Positions 25,237 to 34,578 of a stretch of 64,000 nucleotides of DNA are shown here, piece after piece. Position 1 is the first letter of the stretch. Each line of letters begins with the position of its first letter. The stretch is from Pseudomonas sp. JAI120 (lineage in GTDB: Bacteria > Pseudomonadota > Gammaproteobacteria > Pseudomonadales > Pseudomonadaceae). The notes under the pieces are model-generated. The model was given only the letters and a program-made list of their open reading frames with translations. It did not search any database and was not told where the DNA came from. A program made the position numbers and the translations under genes. Location of the stretch: NCBI RefSeq assembly GCF_014207255.1, contig NZ_JACHCZ010000005.1, positions 186,001 through 250,000 of the forward strand, in the 5' to 3' direction.

Positions 25237-25920
25237 ATGACCCGCATTTTGACCATCGAGGATGATGCCGTAACGGCCCGCGAGATCGTCGCCGAGCTGA
25301 GTAGCCATGGACTGGACGTAGATTGGGTGGACAACGGCCGCGAAGGCCTGGTCCGCGCCGTGAGTGGTGATTACGATCTGATCACCCTCGACCGCATGCT
25401 GCCGGAACTCGATGGCCTGGCCATCGTCACCACCCTGCGCACCATCGGGGTATCGACGCCGATCCTGATGATCAGCGCCCTCTCCGACGTCGACGAGCGC
25501 GTGCGCGGCCTGCGCGCCGGGGGTGATGACTACCTGACCAAGCCCTTCGCCTCGGACGAAATGGCCGCCCGCGTCGAGGTGCTGCTGCGCCGCAAAAGCA
25601 CGGTCAAGGAATTCGAGACTGCCCTGCGCGTGGCCGACCTGGAATTGAACCTGATCAGCCGCGAAGCCAGCCGCGCCGAACAGCCGCTGAGCCTGCTGCC
25701 CACCGAATACAAACTGCTGGAATTCCTGATGCGCAACACCGGGCAGATCCTGTCGCGGATGATGATCTTCGAGGAAGTCTGGGGCTATCACTTCGACCCG
25801 GGCACCAACCTGATCGACGTGCACATCGGCCGCCTGCGCAAGAAAATCGATCCACCGGGCCTCCCGCCGCTGATCCGCACGGTACGAGGTTCCGGTTATG
25901 TCATTGCTGAACCCCTCTAA
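25237..25920 (+). CDS. OmpR/PhoB-family response regulator
   Basis: A 227-residue regulator. The receiver domain has acidic residues EDD at 8-10, phospho-acceptor Asp52 in LITLDRMLPELDG, and Lys102 in YLTKPFA. The C-terminal winged helix (LLPTEYKLLEFLMRNTGQIL, then DVHIGRLRKKID) binds DNA. The ATG at 25237 opens the conserved MTRILTIEDD. It overlaps its histidine kinase by 23 bases, so the pair is translated together. The inducing signal is unknown. Confidence 0.92.
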   Translation: MTRILTIEDDAVTAREIVAELSSHGLDVDWVDNGREGLVRAVSGDYDLITLDRMLPELDGLAIVTTLRTIGVSTPILMISALSDVDERVRGLRAGGDDYLTKPFASDEMAARVEVLLRRKSTVKEFETALRVADLELNLISREASRAEQPLSLLPTEYKLLEFLMRNTGQILSRMMIFEEVWGYHFDPGTNLIDVHIGRLRKKIDPPGLPPLIRTVRGSGYVIAEPL

Positions 25921-27292
25921 AGGCTGGCGTTCTTCCAGCAGCCGCCTGCTGGCGCTGTACAGTTCGTTGTTCGTGGCCTGGAGCTGCATCCTCATGGGGG
26001 TGCTGTATTACGAGGTGTCAGGTTACCTGGGCGACCTGTCGCGCCATTCCCTGATGCAACGCCAGCACCTGTTCCAACGCTTCGACGGCGAAGAACTGTT
26101 GGAAGCGTTGACCACCAGCATGACCTTCGACATGAAGGGCGTGGACGCCTACGGCCTGTTCGATGAGCAGTTCCGTCCCTTGAGCGGACCGATCCGCGCG
26201 ATTCCGCCCGACCTGCCGCTGGACGGCAAGATCCACGCCCTGGCCAACTGCGTCGACTCCGACGACCCCAAACTGCCCAAGGACAGCTGCGACGCCGTCG
26301 CCAGCCACACCGACGACGGCCGCTGGCTGGTGCTGGTGCGCGCCAATGGCTCGCTGTTCGGTGTGACGCGGATCATCTGGCATGCCCTGCTGTGGGCGCT
26401 GTCCCTGACGATTATCCCCGGCGCCGCCGGCTGGCATCTGTTGCGCCGCCGCCCGCTGCGCCGGATCCGCGGGATCCAGGCCAGCGCTGAAGCCATCGTC
26501 GCCGGCGACCTCACCCACCGTTTGCCGCTGTCCAACCGGCGTGACGAACTGGACATGCTCGCCGCCATCGTCAACGCCATGCTCGACCGCATCGAAAAGC
26601 TGATGAACGAGGTCAAGGGCGTCTGCGACAACATCGCCCACGACCTGCGCACCCCGCTGACCCGCCTGCGTGCGCAGCTCTACCGCATCCGGCAGGAGGC
26701 CGAGCAGGACTCAGGCTACGCGGTGAAACTGGACGACGCCATCGCCGAGACCGACACCTTGATGGCGCGCTTTCGCGGGCTGCTGCGTATCTCCGAGCTG
26801 GAAGACCACCAGCGCCGTTCCGGCTTCCTGGTCATGGACCCGCTGCCGCTGCTGCGCGAGTTGCATGATTTCTACCTGCCCCTGGCGGAGGAAGGCGAAT
26901 TGCAGCTGCGCCTGGAAACCCCGGAGTCCCTGCCATGGATCACCGGCGACCGCGCCCTGTTGTTCGAAGCCCTGGCCAACCTGCTGAGCAATTCCATCAA
27001 GTTCTCCCCACCGGGCGGCGAAGTGATCCTGCGCGGGCTCAACGATGCCGGCAGCACGCGCATTGAAGTGCACGACTCCGGGCCGGGCATACCGGCAGCC
27101 GAGCGCGATGCGGTGTTCCAGCGCTTTTATCGGGTGGATGAAAGCGACCAGCAAGGCGGGTTCGGGTTGGGTTTGTCGATTGTGGCGGCGATCATCAACT
27201 TGCATGGGTTCAAGTTGGAAGTCGGCACCAGCGAGCAAGGCGGTGCGCGCCTGATCCTGGAGTGCCGCCAGCAACTGATGCCCGAAGCCTGA
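25898..27292 (+). CDS. Two-component sensor histidine kinase
   Basis: A 464-residue membrane kinase. Helices lie at about 15-38 and 160-182, with a periplasmic domain of about 120 residues between them that contains a cysteine pair (ALANCVDSDD, KDSCDAV). A HAMP linker follows, then the HisKA box DNIAHDLRTPLTRLR with phospho-His near residue 248. The ATPase has NLLSNSIKFSP, DSGPGIP and FGLGLSIV. The kinase acts on the overlapping response regulator. The two periplasmic cysteines could form a disulfide; ligand unknown. Confidence 0.92.
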   Translation: MSLLNPSKGWRSSSSRLLALYSSLFVAWSCILMGVLYYEVSGYLGDLSRHSLMQRQHLFQRFDGEELLEALTTSMTFDMKGVDAYGLFDEQFRPLSGPIRAIPPDLPLDGKIHALANCVDSDDPKLPKDSCDAVASHTDDGRWLVLVRANGSLFGVTRIIWHALLWALSLTIIPGAAGWHLLRRRPLRRIRGIQASAEAIVAGDLTHRLPLSNRRDELDMLAAIVNAMLDRIEKLMNEVKGVCDNIAHDLRTPLTRLRAQLYRIRQEAEQDSGYAVKLDDAIAETDTLMARFRGLLRISELEDHQRRSGFLVMDPLPLLRELHDFYLPLAEEGELQLRLETPESLPWITGDRALLFEALANLLSNSIKFSPPGGEVILRGLNDAGSTRIEVHDSGPGIPAAERDAVFQRFYRVDESDQQGGFGLGLSIVAAIINLHGFKLEVGTSEQGGARLILECRQQLMPEA

Positions 27293-27316
27293 TCCATCAG
27301 CCAGTTAGGTCAAACG

Positions 27317-27358
27317 GTGGGAGGCGGCAAGTCGAATCGTCGCACCGCCCCTCCCACA
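27317..27358. repeat. Intergenic palindrome, TCGAATCGTCGCACC variant
   Basis: GGTGGGAGGCGGCAAG at the left and ACCGCCCCTCCCACA at the right flank the TCGAATCGTCG core, the inverse of the element at 7148. It lies between convergent genes and probably helps end both transcripts. Confidence 0.75.
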
Positions 27359-27386
27359 TTAGTCTTGCATTGCCTGGTAGATCGGA

Positions 27387-27803
27387 TCAGGCCGGGAAGT
27401 TCGCGCGCAACGCTTCCAGGCCGCCGCTGTATACACCGGCAAAGAGCTCTTCCACCGCCGCCTCCGTCGTACCCGCCGCCGGGGTAAACACACCAGACCA
27501 CGTCACCTTCGCCGACGACTCAGTCAACGCCTCAACCCGCAACGTTGCCAGGTACGCGCTCACCGGAAACGGCGACACTTCAATGGTGTAGCTGTAAGTA
27601 CGCCCGACGTTATCGAAGGTCTGCAAACGCTCGACGATCACACCACCGTCGGCGGTCGTCAGATGGCGCACGCGGCCACCTTCACCGGGCTCGCTCTTGA
27701 CGATAAACGCAAGCCAATCCGGCAGGCTGTTGAAGCCGCCGACCAATTGCCAGACCTGATCGGCCGATACAGGGATTTCAATTACGCAAGAGGCAGTTGC
27801 CAC
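27387..27803 (-). CDS. SRPBCC (START-like) family protein
   Basis: A 138-residue protein of the polyketide-cyclase/START fold. The pattern is VIEIPVSADQVWQLVGGF at the start, GGRVRHLTTADGGVIVERL and YSYTIEVSPFPVS in the middle, and KVTWSGVFTPA late. Such proteins bind hydrophobic small molecules. The GTG at 27803 has GGAG nine bases upstream, better than the in-frame TTG further up. It is last in an operon with an SDR and an aldo/keto reductase; role unknown. Confidence 0.8.
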   Translation of the reverse strand: MATASCVIEIPVSADQVWQLVGGFNSLPDWLAFIVKSEPGEGGRVRHLTTADGGVIVERLQTFDNVGRTYSYTIEVSPFPVSAYLATLRVEALTESSAKVTWSGVFTPAAGTTEAAVEELFAGVYSGGLEALRANFPA

Positions 27804-27832
27804 GATAAATACTCCACACAATAAAAAAGAAT

Positions 27833-28630
27833 TCAGATCGCCATGCTGTCGACGACACCGCCATCGACCCGCAACGCGGCACCGGTGGTGGCCGAAGACA
27901 AGGGTGAAGCAATGTACGCCACCAGGTTCGCCACTTCATCCACATTCGCCGCACGCTGGATGATCGACGTGGGCCGCGCATTGCGTACAAACACATCGGC
28001 CTCGTCCCGCGCACTGCGTCCGGACTGGGCCGTGGCGTCCTTGAGCATCTGCTCCAGGCCGTCGGTAAACGTCGGGCCTGGCAGCACAGCGTTCACCGTC
28101 ACCCCCGTACCCGCGAGGCGCTTGGCCAGGCCATGGGACACCGCCAGGTTGGCGCTTTTGGTCACGCCGTAGTTGATCATGTCCGCCGGTGTCGCCACGC
28201 CGGATTCCGATGACAGGAAAATCACTCGCCCCCAACCCTGCCCGACCATGCCCGGCACGTAATGCCGCGCCAGGCGCACGCCGGAGATCACGTTGACCTC
28301 ATAGAAGCGCGTCCACTCGCTGTCCGGGGCGTCGAAGAAATCCACAGCGTTGAAGATGCCCAGGTTGTTGACCAGGATGTCGGCACGAGGTTCGGCAGCG
28401 AACAGCTTTTCGGCGCCTTCGGCCGTGCCAAGATCCGCCACCAGCCCGCGCAGGTCCGCGCCCGGCACCGCCTGGCGAATGCTCGCCAGCGCATCGTCGA
28501 CCTTGCCGACTTCACGCCCGATCACCACCACGGTGGCGCCGGACTGCGCGAGGGCATGGCTGATGCCCAGGCCGATACCGGCGGTGCTGCCGGTGACGAT
28601 GGCTACTTTTCCACTTACATCGATTTTCAT
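27833..28630 (-). CDS. Short-chain dehydrogenase/reductase
   Basis: A 265-residue NAD(P)-dependent oxidoreductase with the classical SDR motifs: TGSTAGIGLG for the nucleotide, LVNNLGIFN, catalytic Ser in FLSSESG and YGVTK for Tyr and Lys. Two adjacent ATGs compete; the one at 28630 has the better spacing from AGGAG. Substrate is unknown. It follows the aldo/keto reductase by 15 bases. Confidence 0.85.
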   Translation of the reverse strand: MKIDVSGKVAIVTGSTAGIGLGISHALAQSGATVVVIGREVGKVDDALASIRQAVPGADLRGLVADLGTAEGAEKLFAAEPRADILVNNLGIFNAVDFFDAPDSEWTRFYEVNVISGVRLARHYVPGMVGQGWGRVIFLSSESGVATPADMINYGVTKSANLAVSHGLAKRLAGTGVTVNAVLPGPTFTDGLEQMLKDATAQSGRSARDEADVFVRNARPTSIIQRAANVDEVANLVAYIASPLSSATTGAALRVDGGVVDSMAI

Positions 28631-28645
28631 CATGAACTCCTGAAT

Positions 28646-29650
28646 TCAACGTGGCAGTGGTGCACGGTCCGAAATCAAGCGGGCATCGCGCAGGGCCTGC
28701 CAGAAGGCAGTGGGGATTTTTTCTGACAATGCCGCGACGTCTTCGGCAATCCGCCCCGGGCGACTGGCTCCCGGAATTACAGCAGCCACGGCGGGATGTG
28801 CCAGGGAAAATTGCAGTGCTGCCGCTTTTACGCTCACGCCGAATGCCTGGGCAATCGTCTTGATCTGCTCGACCTTGCTGATGATCGCCGGGCTGGCTTG
28901 CTGGTATTCGAAGTGCGCGCCACCGGCCAGGATGCCCGAACTGTAAGGGCCACCGACGACGATCTCGACGTTCTGCGCCTGGGCTGCGTCCATCAGCCGT
29001 TGCAAGGCGCGCTCATGGTCCAGCAAGGTGTAGCGGCCGGCCAGCAGGAAACCATCGGGTTGGGCTTCGCTCAGGTCCAGGGTCAGCTCACATGGCTCGA
29101 CGCGGTTCACACCCAGGCCCCAGGCCTTGATCACACCCTCTTCACGCAGGCGGGTGAGCACTTTGAACGCGCCGGTACGCGCCTGGTTGAAGTATTCCAG
29201 CCACTGGTCGCCGTAGAAGTCCTGGGCAATGTCGTGAATCCACACGATGTCCAGGCGATCGGTTTGCAGACGGTTCAGGCTGTCTTCAATCGAGCGCAGG
29301 GTGGCGTCGGCGCTGTAGTCGTTGAGCATCTTGTTCGGCCGACCGTGTTCGAACACGCCGCTTTTCTCGCCAAGGTCGCGGGCGCTGTCTTCAACTTCGT
29401 CGAGGATCAGCCGGCCGACCTTGGTGCTCAACACGTAGTCATCGCGGTTATAGGTCGACAGGGCCTGGCCCAGGCGAATTTCCGCGAGACCCGAGCCGTA
29501 GAACGGCGCGGTGTCGAAGTAACGCACCCCGTGGTTCCAGGCAGCCGCTACGGTGGCCTGGGCTTCCTCCTCGGGAATGGCGCGGAACATATTGCCCAGC
29601 GGTGCGGTGCCAAAGCCCAGTTGGCCGGGCAGTTTGTCTTTCAGGCTCAT
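28646..29650 (-). CDS. Aldo/keto reductase (sugar 1-dehydrogenase-like)
   Basis: A 334-residue TIM-barrel oxidoreductase. GFGTAPLGNMF and YFDTAPFYGSGLAE include the catalytic Asp and Tyr, with IHDIAQDFYGDQWLEY further on and a C-terminal NADP region around AVIPGASRPGRIAED. It resembles D-threo-aldose/L-fucose dehydrogenase or pyridoxal dehydrogenase relatives. First gene of the operon and divergent from a LysR regulator that presumably controls it. Confidence 0.82.
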   Translation of the reverse strand: MSLKDKLPGQLGFGTAPLGNMFRAIPEEEAQATVAAAWNHGVRYFDTAPFYGSGLAEIRLGQALSTYNRDDYVLSTKVGRLILDEVEDSARDLGEKSGVFEHGRPNKMLNDYSADATLRSIEDSLNRLQTDRLDIVWIHDIAQDFYGDQWLEYFNQARTGAFKVLTRLREEGVIKAWGLGVNRVEPCELTLDLSEAQPDGFLLAGRYTLLDHERALQRLMDAAQAQNVEIVVGGPYSSGILAGGAHFEYQQASPAIISKVEQIKTIAQAFGVSVKAAALQFSLAHPAVAAVIPGASRPGRIAEDVAALSEKIPTAFWQALRDARLISDRAPLPR

Positions 29651-29763
29651 GATGGATCCTCAATCGGGTTCAGGGTCGCTGTGACCGTTGAGCAGATCCT
29701 AGATTGCATAGATCAGACCGTCCAAGACATACTGCGACGAACTTGAGTCCTTGAAGGTCTTAC

Positions 29764-30657
29764 ATGATCGATCTACGCCAACTGCGCTACTTCGAAGTGG
29801 TCGCCGAAGAAGAACACGTCGGCCGCGCCGCCGAGCGCCTGCACATTTCCCAGTCGCCCCTGAGCCGGCAAATCGCCCAGCTCGAAGAGCGCCTGGGCCT
29901 GACCCTGTTCGAGCGCAGCCAGCAACGCATCCGCCTGACCCGCGACGGCCAGACCTTTCTCGCCGAAACCAAGGCCCTGCTGACCCACGCCAATCGCCTG
30001 GAATCCCTGGGCAAACGCCTGGGTCGGGGTGAAGAAGGCGGCCTGTGCATCGGTTACATCGAGAACGCCATGCATGCCGGCGTATTGCCCAATGCCCTGC
30101 GCGTCCTGCGCGATGACCGGCCCGGCGTGCACATCAAGCTCTACAACCTGCCGTCCCTGGAACAGCTCGAAGGGTTGCGCCAACGCAGCCTTGACGTCGC
30201 CCTGGTCGGTGAGCCGCCCGCTGTCGATGACCCGGACCTGACCGCGCGGCAAGTCTTGGACGATCCGATGCTGCTGGCCTTGCCCGAGCATCATCCTCTG
30301 GCGCATCAACACGAACTGCTGCCCGCCCATCTCGCCGAGCAGCAATGGATCGGCGTGCAACGCAAACCCGGCGCCGGCCCGGCCGATGACTTCGTTGCCG
30401 CGTGCATCCGTGCCGGGTTCACCCCGCAGATCCCCATGGAAGCCAGCGAGCCGTTTACCGCACTGGGCCTGGTCGCCTCCGGGCTGGGGGTGGCGATGGT
30501 GCAAAAAGGCCTGAGCCGCAATGCACCGCCCGGCGTGGTCCTGCGCGAACTGCCGTGGCTGACCTACACCACACCGCTGTGGGCGGCATGGCACCGGATC
30601 AACCTGCGGCCGTTGGTGGAAACCTTCCGCAAGGTACTCACCGAACCCCAAGAATGA
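29764..30657 (+). CDS. LysR-family transcriptional regulator
   Basis: A 297-residue regulator. The N-terminal helix-turn-helix is LRQLRYFEVVAEEEHVGRAA with LHISQSPLSRQIAQLEERLG. The effector domain starts near residue 90. It is placed divergently from the aldo/keto reductase operon with a 113-base gap, the standard LysR layout, so it likely controls that operon in response to its substrate. Confidence 0.9.
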   Translation: MIDLRQLRYFEVVAEEEHVGRAAERLHISQSPLSRQIAQLEERLGLTLFERSQQRIRLTRDGQTFLAETKALLTHANRLESLGKRLGRGEEGGLCIGYIENAMHAGVLPNALRVLRDDRPGVHIKLYNLPSLEQLEGLRQRSLDVALVGEPPAVDDPDLTARQVLDDPMLLALPEHHPLAHQHELLPAHLAEQQWIGVQRKPGAGPADDFVAACIRAGFTPQIPMEASEPFTALGLVASGLGVAMVQKGLSRNAPPGVVLRELPWLTYTTPLWAAWHRINLRPLVETFRKVLTEPQE

Positions 30658-30681
30658 TGACTGCCACCTGATGCCGGTCGG

Positions 30682-31974
30682 CTAGACCCATTCCCTCAGG
30701 CGGTACCACAACATCCCCAACGCCAGCAGCGGCGAGCGCAACGCCTTGCCGCCAGGAAAGGTCATGTGCGGCACCTGGCTGAACACATCCAGGCCCTGGC
30801 TGTGGCCCGCGTGTATGCCTTCGGCCAACAGCCGCGCGCACCAGTGCGTCACGTTAAGCCCATGCCCGGAATAGCCCTGGGCGTAGAACACGTTCGGGTA
30901 CTGCTGCAGCCGCCCGACCTGCGGGAAGCGATTGGCGGTGATACCGATCTTGCCGCCCCACTGGAACGCGATGGCGGTGTCGGCCAGTTGCGGAAACACC
31001 TTGAGCATCTTCGGTTGCATATAGGCGGCGATGTCCCGCGGATCGCGCCCGGAGTAATGACAGGCACCGCCGAACAACAGGCGGCGGTCGGCGGAAAGCC
31101 GGTAGTAATCCAGGCCGACTTTCTGGTCACACAGGGCCAGGTTTTGCGGGATCAATGCGTGGGCGACGTCTTCAGGCAACGGCTCGGTGGCGATGATGTA
31201 ACTGCCCGCCGGTAGCACCTTGCCGCTCAGGCGCGGTTCCAATTCTTCCAGATGGGCATTGCAGGCCAGTACCAGACTGGCGGCGCTTACCGTGCCGCCA
31301 GCGCAACGTACCTGCACCGTGTCGCCGTGAACCAGCGCCAGCACTTCGGTGTGTTCAAAGATCCGCACCCCCAGGGACTCGGCCACCTGAGCCTCGCCGA
31401 GCACCAGGTTCAACGGGTGCAAGTGCCCGGAGCCCATGTCCACCAAAGCGCCGGCATACTGCGTCGAATCCACCACTTCGCGGATAGCCTGCGGGCCCGC
31501 CAGACGGATCTCATGGGCATACCCCAGGCGCGCCAGGCTGTCCTGCTCGTCCTTGAAGGCGGCGAACTGCGCCGGGGTATTGGCCAGCTCGGCAAACCCC
31601 CAGCGCAAGTCGCAGTCGATTCCGTGCTCGCGAATGCGCTCGCCCACCAGCGCCACCGAGTCGATACCGGCGCGCTCCAGGTAACGCACACCCTCCTCGC
31701 CCACGTACTTGGCGAACCCCGACACATCGTGGCCGATGCCGCGAATCAACTGCCCACCGTTGCGCCCACTGGCGCCCCAGCCGATACGCCGGGCCTCCAG
31801 CAGGATCACCGAGAGCCCGCGCTGGGCCAGTTCGATAGCGGTATTGACGCCGGTAAAACCACCGCCGATCACACAGACATCGGCGCTCAGGTCGGCGCCC
31901 AGTGACGGGCGCTCCGGCATGGCATTCGCGGACGCAAGGTAGTAGGAACGCGCGTGGTCACTGGCTTGAATCAT
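30682..31974 (-). CDS. puuB: FAD-dependent gamma-glutamylputrescine oxidase-like protein
   Basis: A 430-residue DAO-family flavoenzyme. The dinucleotide motif is DVCVIGGGFTGVNTAIELA at about residue 32, followed by WGASGRNGGQLIRG, typical of PuuB, which oxidises gamma-glutamylputrescine to the aldehyde. The start overlaps the binding-protein stop in an ATGA. Neighbouring puuA-type synthetase supports the polyamine assignment; other amines are possible. Confidence 0.82.
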   Translation of the reverse strand: MIQASDHARSYYLASANAMPERPSLGADLSADVCVIGGGFTGVNTAIELAQRGLSVILLEARRIGWGASGRNGGQLIRGIGHDVSGFAKYVGEEGVRYLERAGIDSVALVGERIREHGIDCDLRWGFAELANTPAQFAAFKDEQDSLARLGYAHEIRLAGPQAIREVVDSTQYAGALVDMGSGHLHPLNLVLGEAQVAESLGVRIFEHTEVLALVHGDTVQVRCAGGTVSAASLVLACNAHLEELEPRLSGKVLPAGSYIIATEPLPEDVAHALIPQNLALCDQKVGLDYYRLSADRRLLFGGACHYSGRDPRDIAAYMQPKMLKVFPQLADTAIAFQWGGKIGITANRFPQVGRLQQYPNVFYAQGYSGHGLNVTHWCARLLAEGIHAGHSQGLDVFSQVPHMTFPGGKALRSPLLALGMLWYRLREWV

Positions 31975-33059
31975 TTGTTGGTCTTCACTTTGCTCCAGGC
32001 GCGCGTCATCAGGCGCATGGTCGCCGGGGTCGGCGTGGTGGAAATATAGAGTTTGTCGAGCACGGCCTGGGACGGGTACACCTCAGGGTTGTTCACCAGT
32101 TCCGGGTCCATGAACGCCTTGGCCGCCGGATTGGCGTTGGCGTAACCGACCGAGGCGCTGACCTTGGCGATCACTTCAGGGTCGAGCAGGTAATTGATAA
32201 AGGCATGGGCCTCTTTCGGGTTACTCGCATCGGCCGGGATGGCCAGCAGGTCGAACCACAGGTTGGAGCCTTCCTTGGGAATCGAGTAAGCGATATTCAC
32301 GCCGTTCTTGGCTTCCTTGGCGCGGTTGGCCGCTTGGAATACGTCACCTGAATAGCCGAACGCCACGCAGATATCACCGTTGGCCAGGTCTGAAATGTAC
32401 TTGGAGGAATGGAAGTAGGTGATGTACGGCCGCAGCGTCAACAGCTTGGCCTCGGCCTGCTTGTAGTCCTCGGCATTCTCGCTGCGCGGGTCCTTGCCCA
32501 TGTAGTTGAGGATCGCCGGGAACAGCTCATCCGCCGAGTCGAGGAAGGCCACGCCGCACTGGTTGAGCTTCTTGATGTTCTCCGGTTCGAACAGCACCGC
32601 CCATGAATCGATATGGTCGATGCCCAACACCTGCTTGACCTTGTCGACGTTATAACCGATGCCGTTGGTACCCCACAGGTACGGCACCGAGTGCGCATTG
32701 CCCGGGTCGTTTTTCTCCAGCAGCTTGAGCAGCTTGGGATCAACGTTCTTGAAGTTGGGCAACTGCGAACGGTCGAGCTTGAGGAACGCGCCGGCCTTTA
32801 CCTGGCGCGCCAGGAAGTGATTGGACGGCACCACCACGTCATAGCCGGTGCGACCGGCGAGCAACTTGCCCTCCAGGGTTTCGTTGGAGTCGAATACGTC
32901 GTAGATCACCTTGATCCCGGTCTTGGCCTGGAAATCCGCCAAGGTGGTCTCACCGATGTAGTCGGTCCAGTTGTAGACGCTCACCGTCGGCGCGGCCTGG
33001 CCGGCACTGCTGAACGCGGCCACCAGGGCCAGCGGAAGAAGCTTGTTCACAAGACGCAT
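31971..33059 (-). CDS. potF: Polyamine ABC transporter substrate-binding protein
   Basis: A 362-residue periplasmic protein with a Sec signal (cut after SSAGQAA) and the PotD/PotF/SpuD pattern VYNWTDYIGETTLADFQAKT and VPSNHFLARQVKAGAF. The ligand is probably putrescine or spermidine. No permease or ATPase genes accompany it, so it must feed a transporter encoded elsewhere or act as an accessory binder. It is coupled to puuB by a 4-base overlap. Confidence 0.85.
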   Translation of the reverse strand: MRLVNKLLPLALVAAFSSAGQAAPTVSVYNWTDYIGETTLADFQAKTGIKVIYDVFDSNETLEGKLLAGRTGYDVVVPSNHFLARQVKAGAFLKLDRSQLPNFKNVDPKLLKLLEKNDPGNAHSVPYLWGTNGIGYNVDKVKQVLGIDHIDSWAVLFEPENIKKLNQCGVAFLDSADELFPAILNYMGKDPRSENAEDYKQAEAKLLTLRPYITYFHSSKYISDLANGDICVAFGYSGDVFQAANRAKEAKNGVNIAYSIPKEGSNLWFDLLAIPADASNPKEAHAFINYLLDPEVIAKVSASVGYANANPAAKAFMDPELVNNPEVYPSQAVLDKLYISTTPTPATMRLMTRAWSKVKTNK

Positions 33060-33081
33060 ATCGACACCCCTTTGGTTTTTT

Positions 33082-34440
33082 TTAGACGCTCAACAGCAGG
33101 AACTCACGCTCCCAGGAACTGATCACACGCTTGAAATTCTCGTGCTCGGCGCGCTTGACCGCGACGTAGCCGCGCACGAACTTGTCGCCCAGGTATTGCT
33201 TGACCGTGTCGCAGTCTTCCATCCGCGCCAGGGCATCTTCGAGGGTGAACGGCAGGCGCAGGTTGCGGCGCTCATACGCGCGGCCTTCTACCGGGGCGCT
33301 GGGTTCGATCTGTTCGATCATCCCCAGGTAGCCACACAGCAGACTAGCGGCAATTGCCAGGTAGGGATTGGCATCGGCACCCGGCAGGCGGTTTTCCACG
33401 CGCATCGCGTCCGGGCTTGAGGTGGGCACACGCAGGCCGACCGTGCGGTTTTCTTCACCCCACTCCACGTTGACCGGCGCCGAGGTGTCCGGCAGGAAGC
33501 GGCGGAACGAATTCACGTTGGGCGCGAACATCGGCAACAGCTTGGGGATGTACTTCTGCAAGCCGCCGATATGGTGCAGGAACAGCGGGCTCATCTTGCC
33601 ATCGGCGTCGACGAACACCGGTTTGCCCGTGGCGATCTCCACCACGCTCTGGTGCAGGTGCATGGCGCTGCCGGGCTCGTCGGCCACCGGCTTGGCCATG
33701 AAGGTGGCGGCCACGTTGTGCTTGAGCGCGGCTTCGCGCAGGGTGCGCTTGAACACGGTGATCTGGTCGGCCAGGTCGAGGGCATCGCCGTGGCGGAAGT
33801 TGATTTCCATCTGCGCCGGGCCGTCTTCATGGATCAGCGTATCGAGGTCCAGGCCCTGGGCTTCGCACCAGTCGTAGACGTCTTCGAACAGCGGGTCGAA
33901 CTCGTTGGCGGCATCGATGGAAAACGACTGGCGCCCGGTTTCGGCACGCCCGGAGCGGCCAATCGGAGTTTTCAGCGGCAGGTCGGGGTCTTCGCAGCGC
34001 TGGGTCAGGTAGAACTCCATTTCCGGCGCGACAATCGGCTGCCAGCCCTGGTCGGTGTAGAGCTGCAGGACTTTCTTCAGCACGTTGCGCGGCGACAGTT
34101 CGATGGGGTTGCCGTGCTTGTCGAAGGTGTCGTGGATCACAATCGCGGTGGGCTCGATGGCCCACGGCACCACGTAGGTCGCGTTAGATACCGGGCGGCA
34201 AATCATGTCGATATCGGCCGGGTCCAGCAGGTCGTAGTAGAGCTCATCGTCGACAAAGTCCCCGGTTACCGTTTGCAGCAACACACTTTCCGGCAGGCGC
34301 ATGCCTCGCTCATGCAGGAACTTGTTGGTGGGCGCAATCTTGCCGCGTGCGATGCCAGTCAAATCACTGATCACGCATTCGACTTCGGTAATCTTGTGTT
34401 CTTTCAGCCAGGCGGACAGCTGATCGAAGGGGGCGTTCAT
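33082..34440 (-). CDS. puuA: Gamma-glutamylpolyamine synthetase (glutamine synthetase family)
   Basis: A 452-residue type-III-like glutamine synthetase. It carries GS markers FYLTQRCEDP, AMHLHQS, NSFRRF and GEENRTVGLRVP, and lacks the adenylylation tyrosine region of GlnA. PuuA/SpuI enzymes join glutamate to putrescine. The ATG at 34440 (MNAPFDQLSAWLKEHK) follows GAGGT; the longer frame has no coding character. It is first in the operon and divergent from an AraC-type regulator. Confidence 0.85.
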   Translation of the reverse strand: MNAPFDQLSAWLKEHKITEVECVISDLTGIARGKIAPTNKFLHERGMRLPESVLLQTVTGDFVDDELYYDLLDPADIDMICRPVSNATYVVPWAIEPTAIVIHDTFDKHGNPIELSPRNVLKKVLQLYTDQGWQPIVAPEMEFYLTQRCEDPDLPLKTPIGRSGRAETGRQSFSIDAANEFDPLFEDVYDWCEAQGLDLDTLIHEDGPAQMEINFRHGDALDLADQITVFKRTLREAALKHNVAATFMAKPVADEPGSAMHLHQSVVEIATGKPVFVDADGKMSPLFLHHIGGLQKYIPKLLPMFAPNVNSFRRFLPDTSAPVNVEWGEENRTVGLRVPTSSPDAMRVENRLPGADANPYLAIAASLLCGYLGMIEQIEPSAPVEGRAYERRNLRLPFTLEDALARMEDCDTVKQYLGDKFVRGYVAVKRAEHENFKRVISSWEREFLLLSV

Positions 34441-34578
34441 AAGGACCTCGTCATGGGGTGGGTGCTGCGCCGGCTTGTACTCGCGGCGCATTGAGGTCTA
34501 TCTTGAGCCAGCCTTCACGGGCCATCTATCCACTTTGCACGCAGCACAACGCACCAATAGAGTGCGCACGGATCACCC

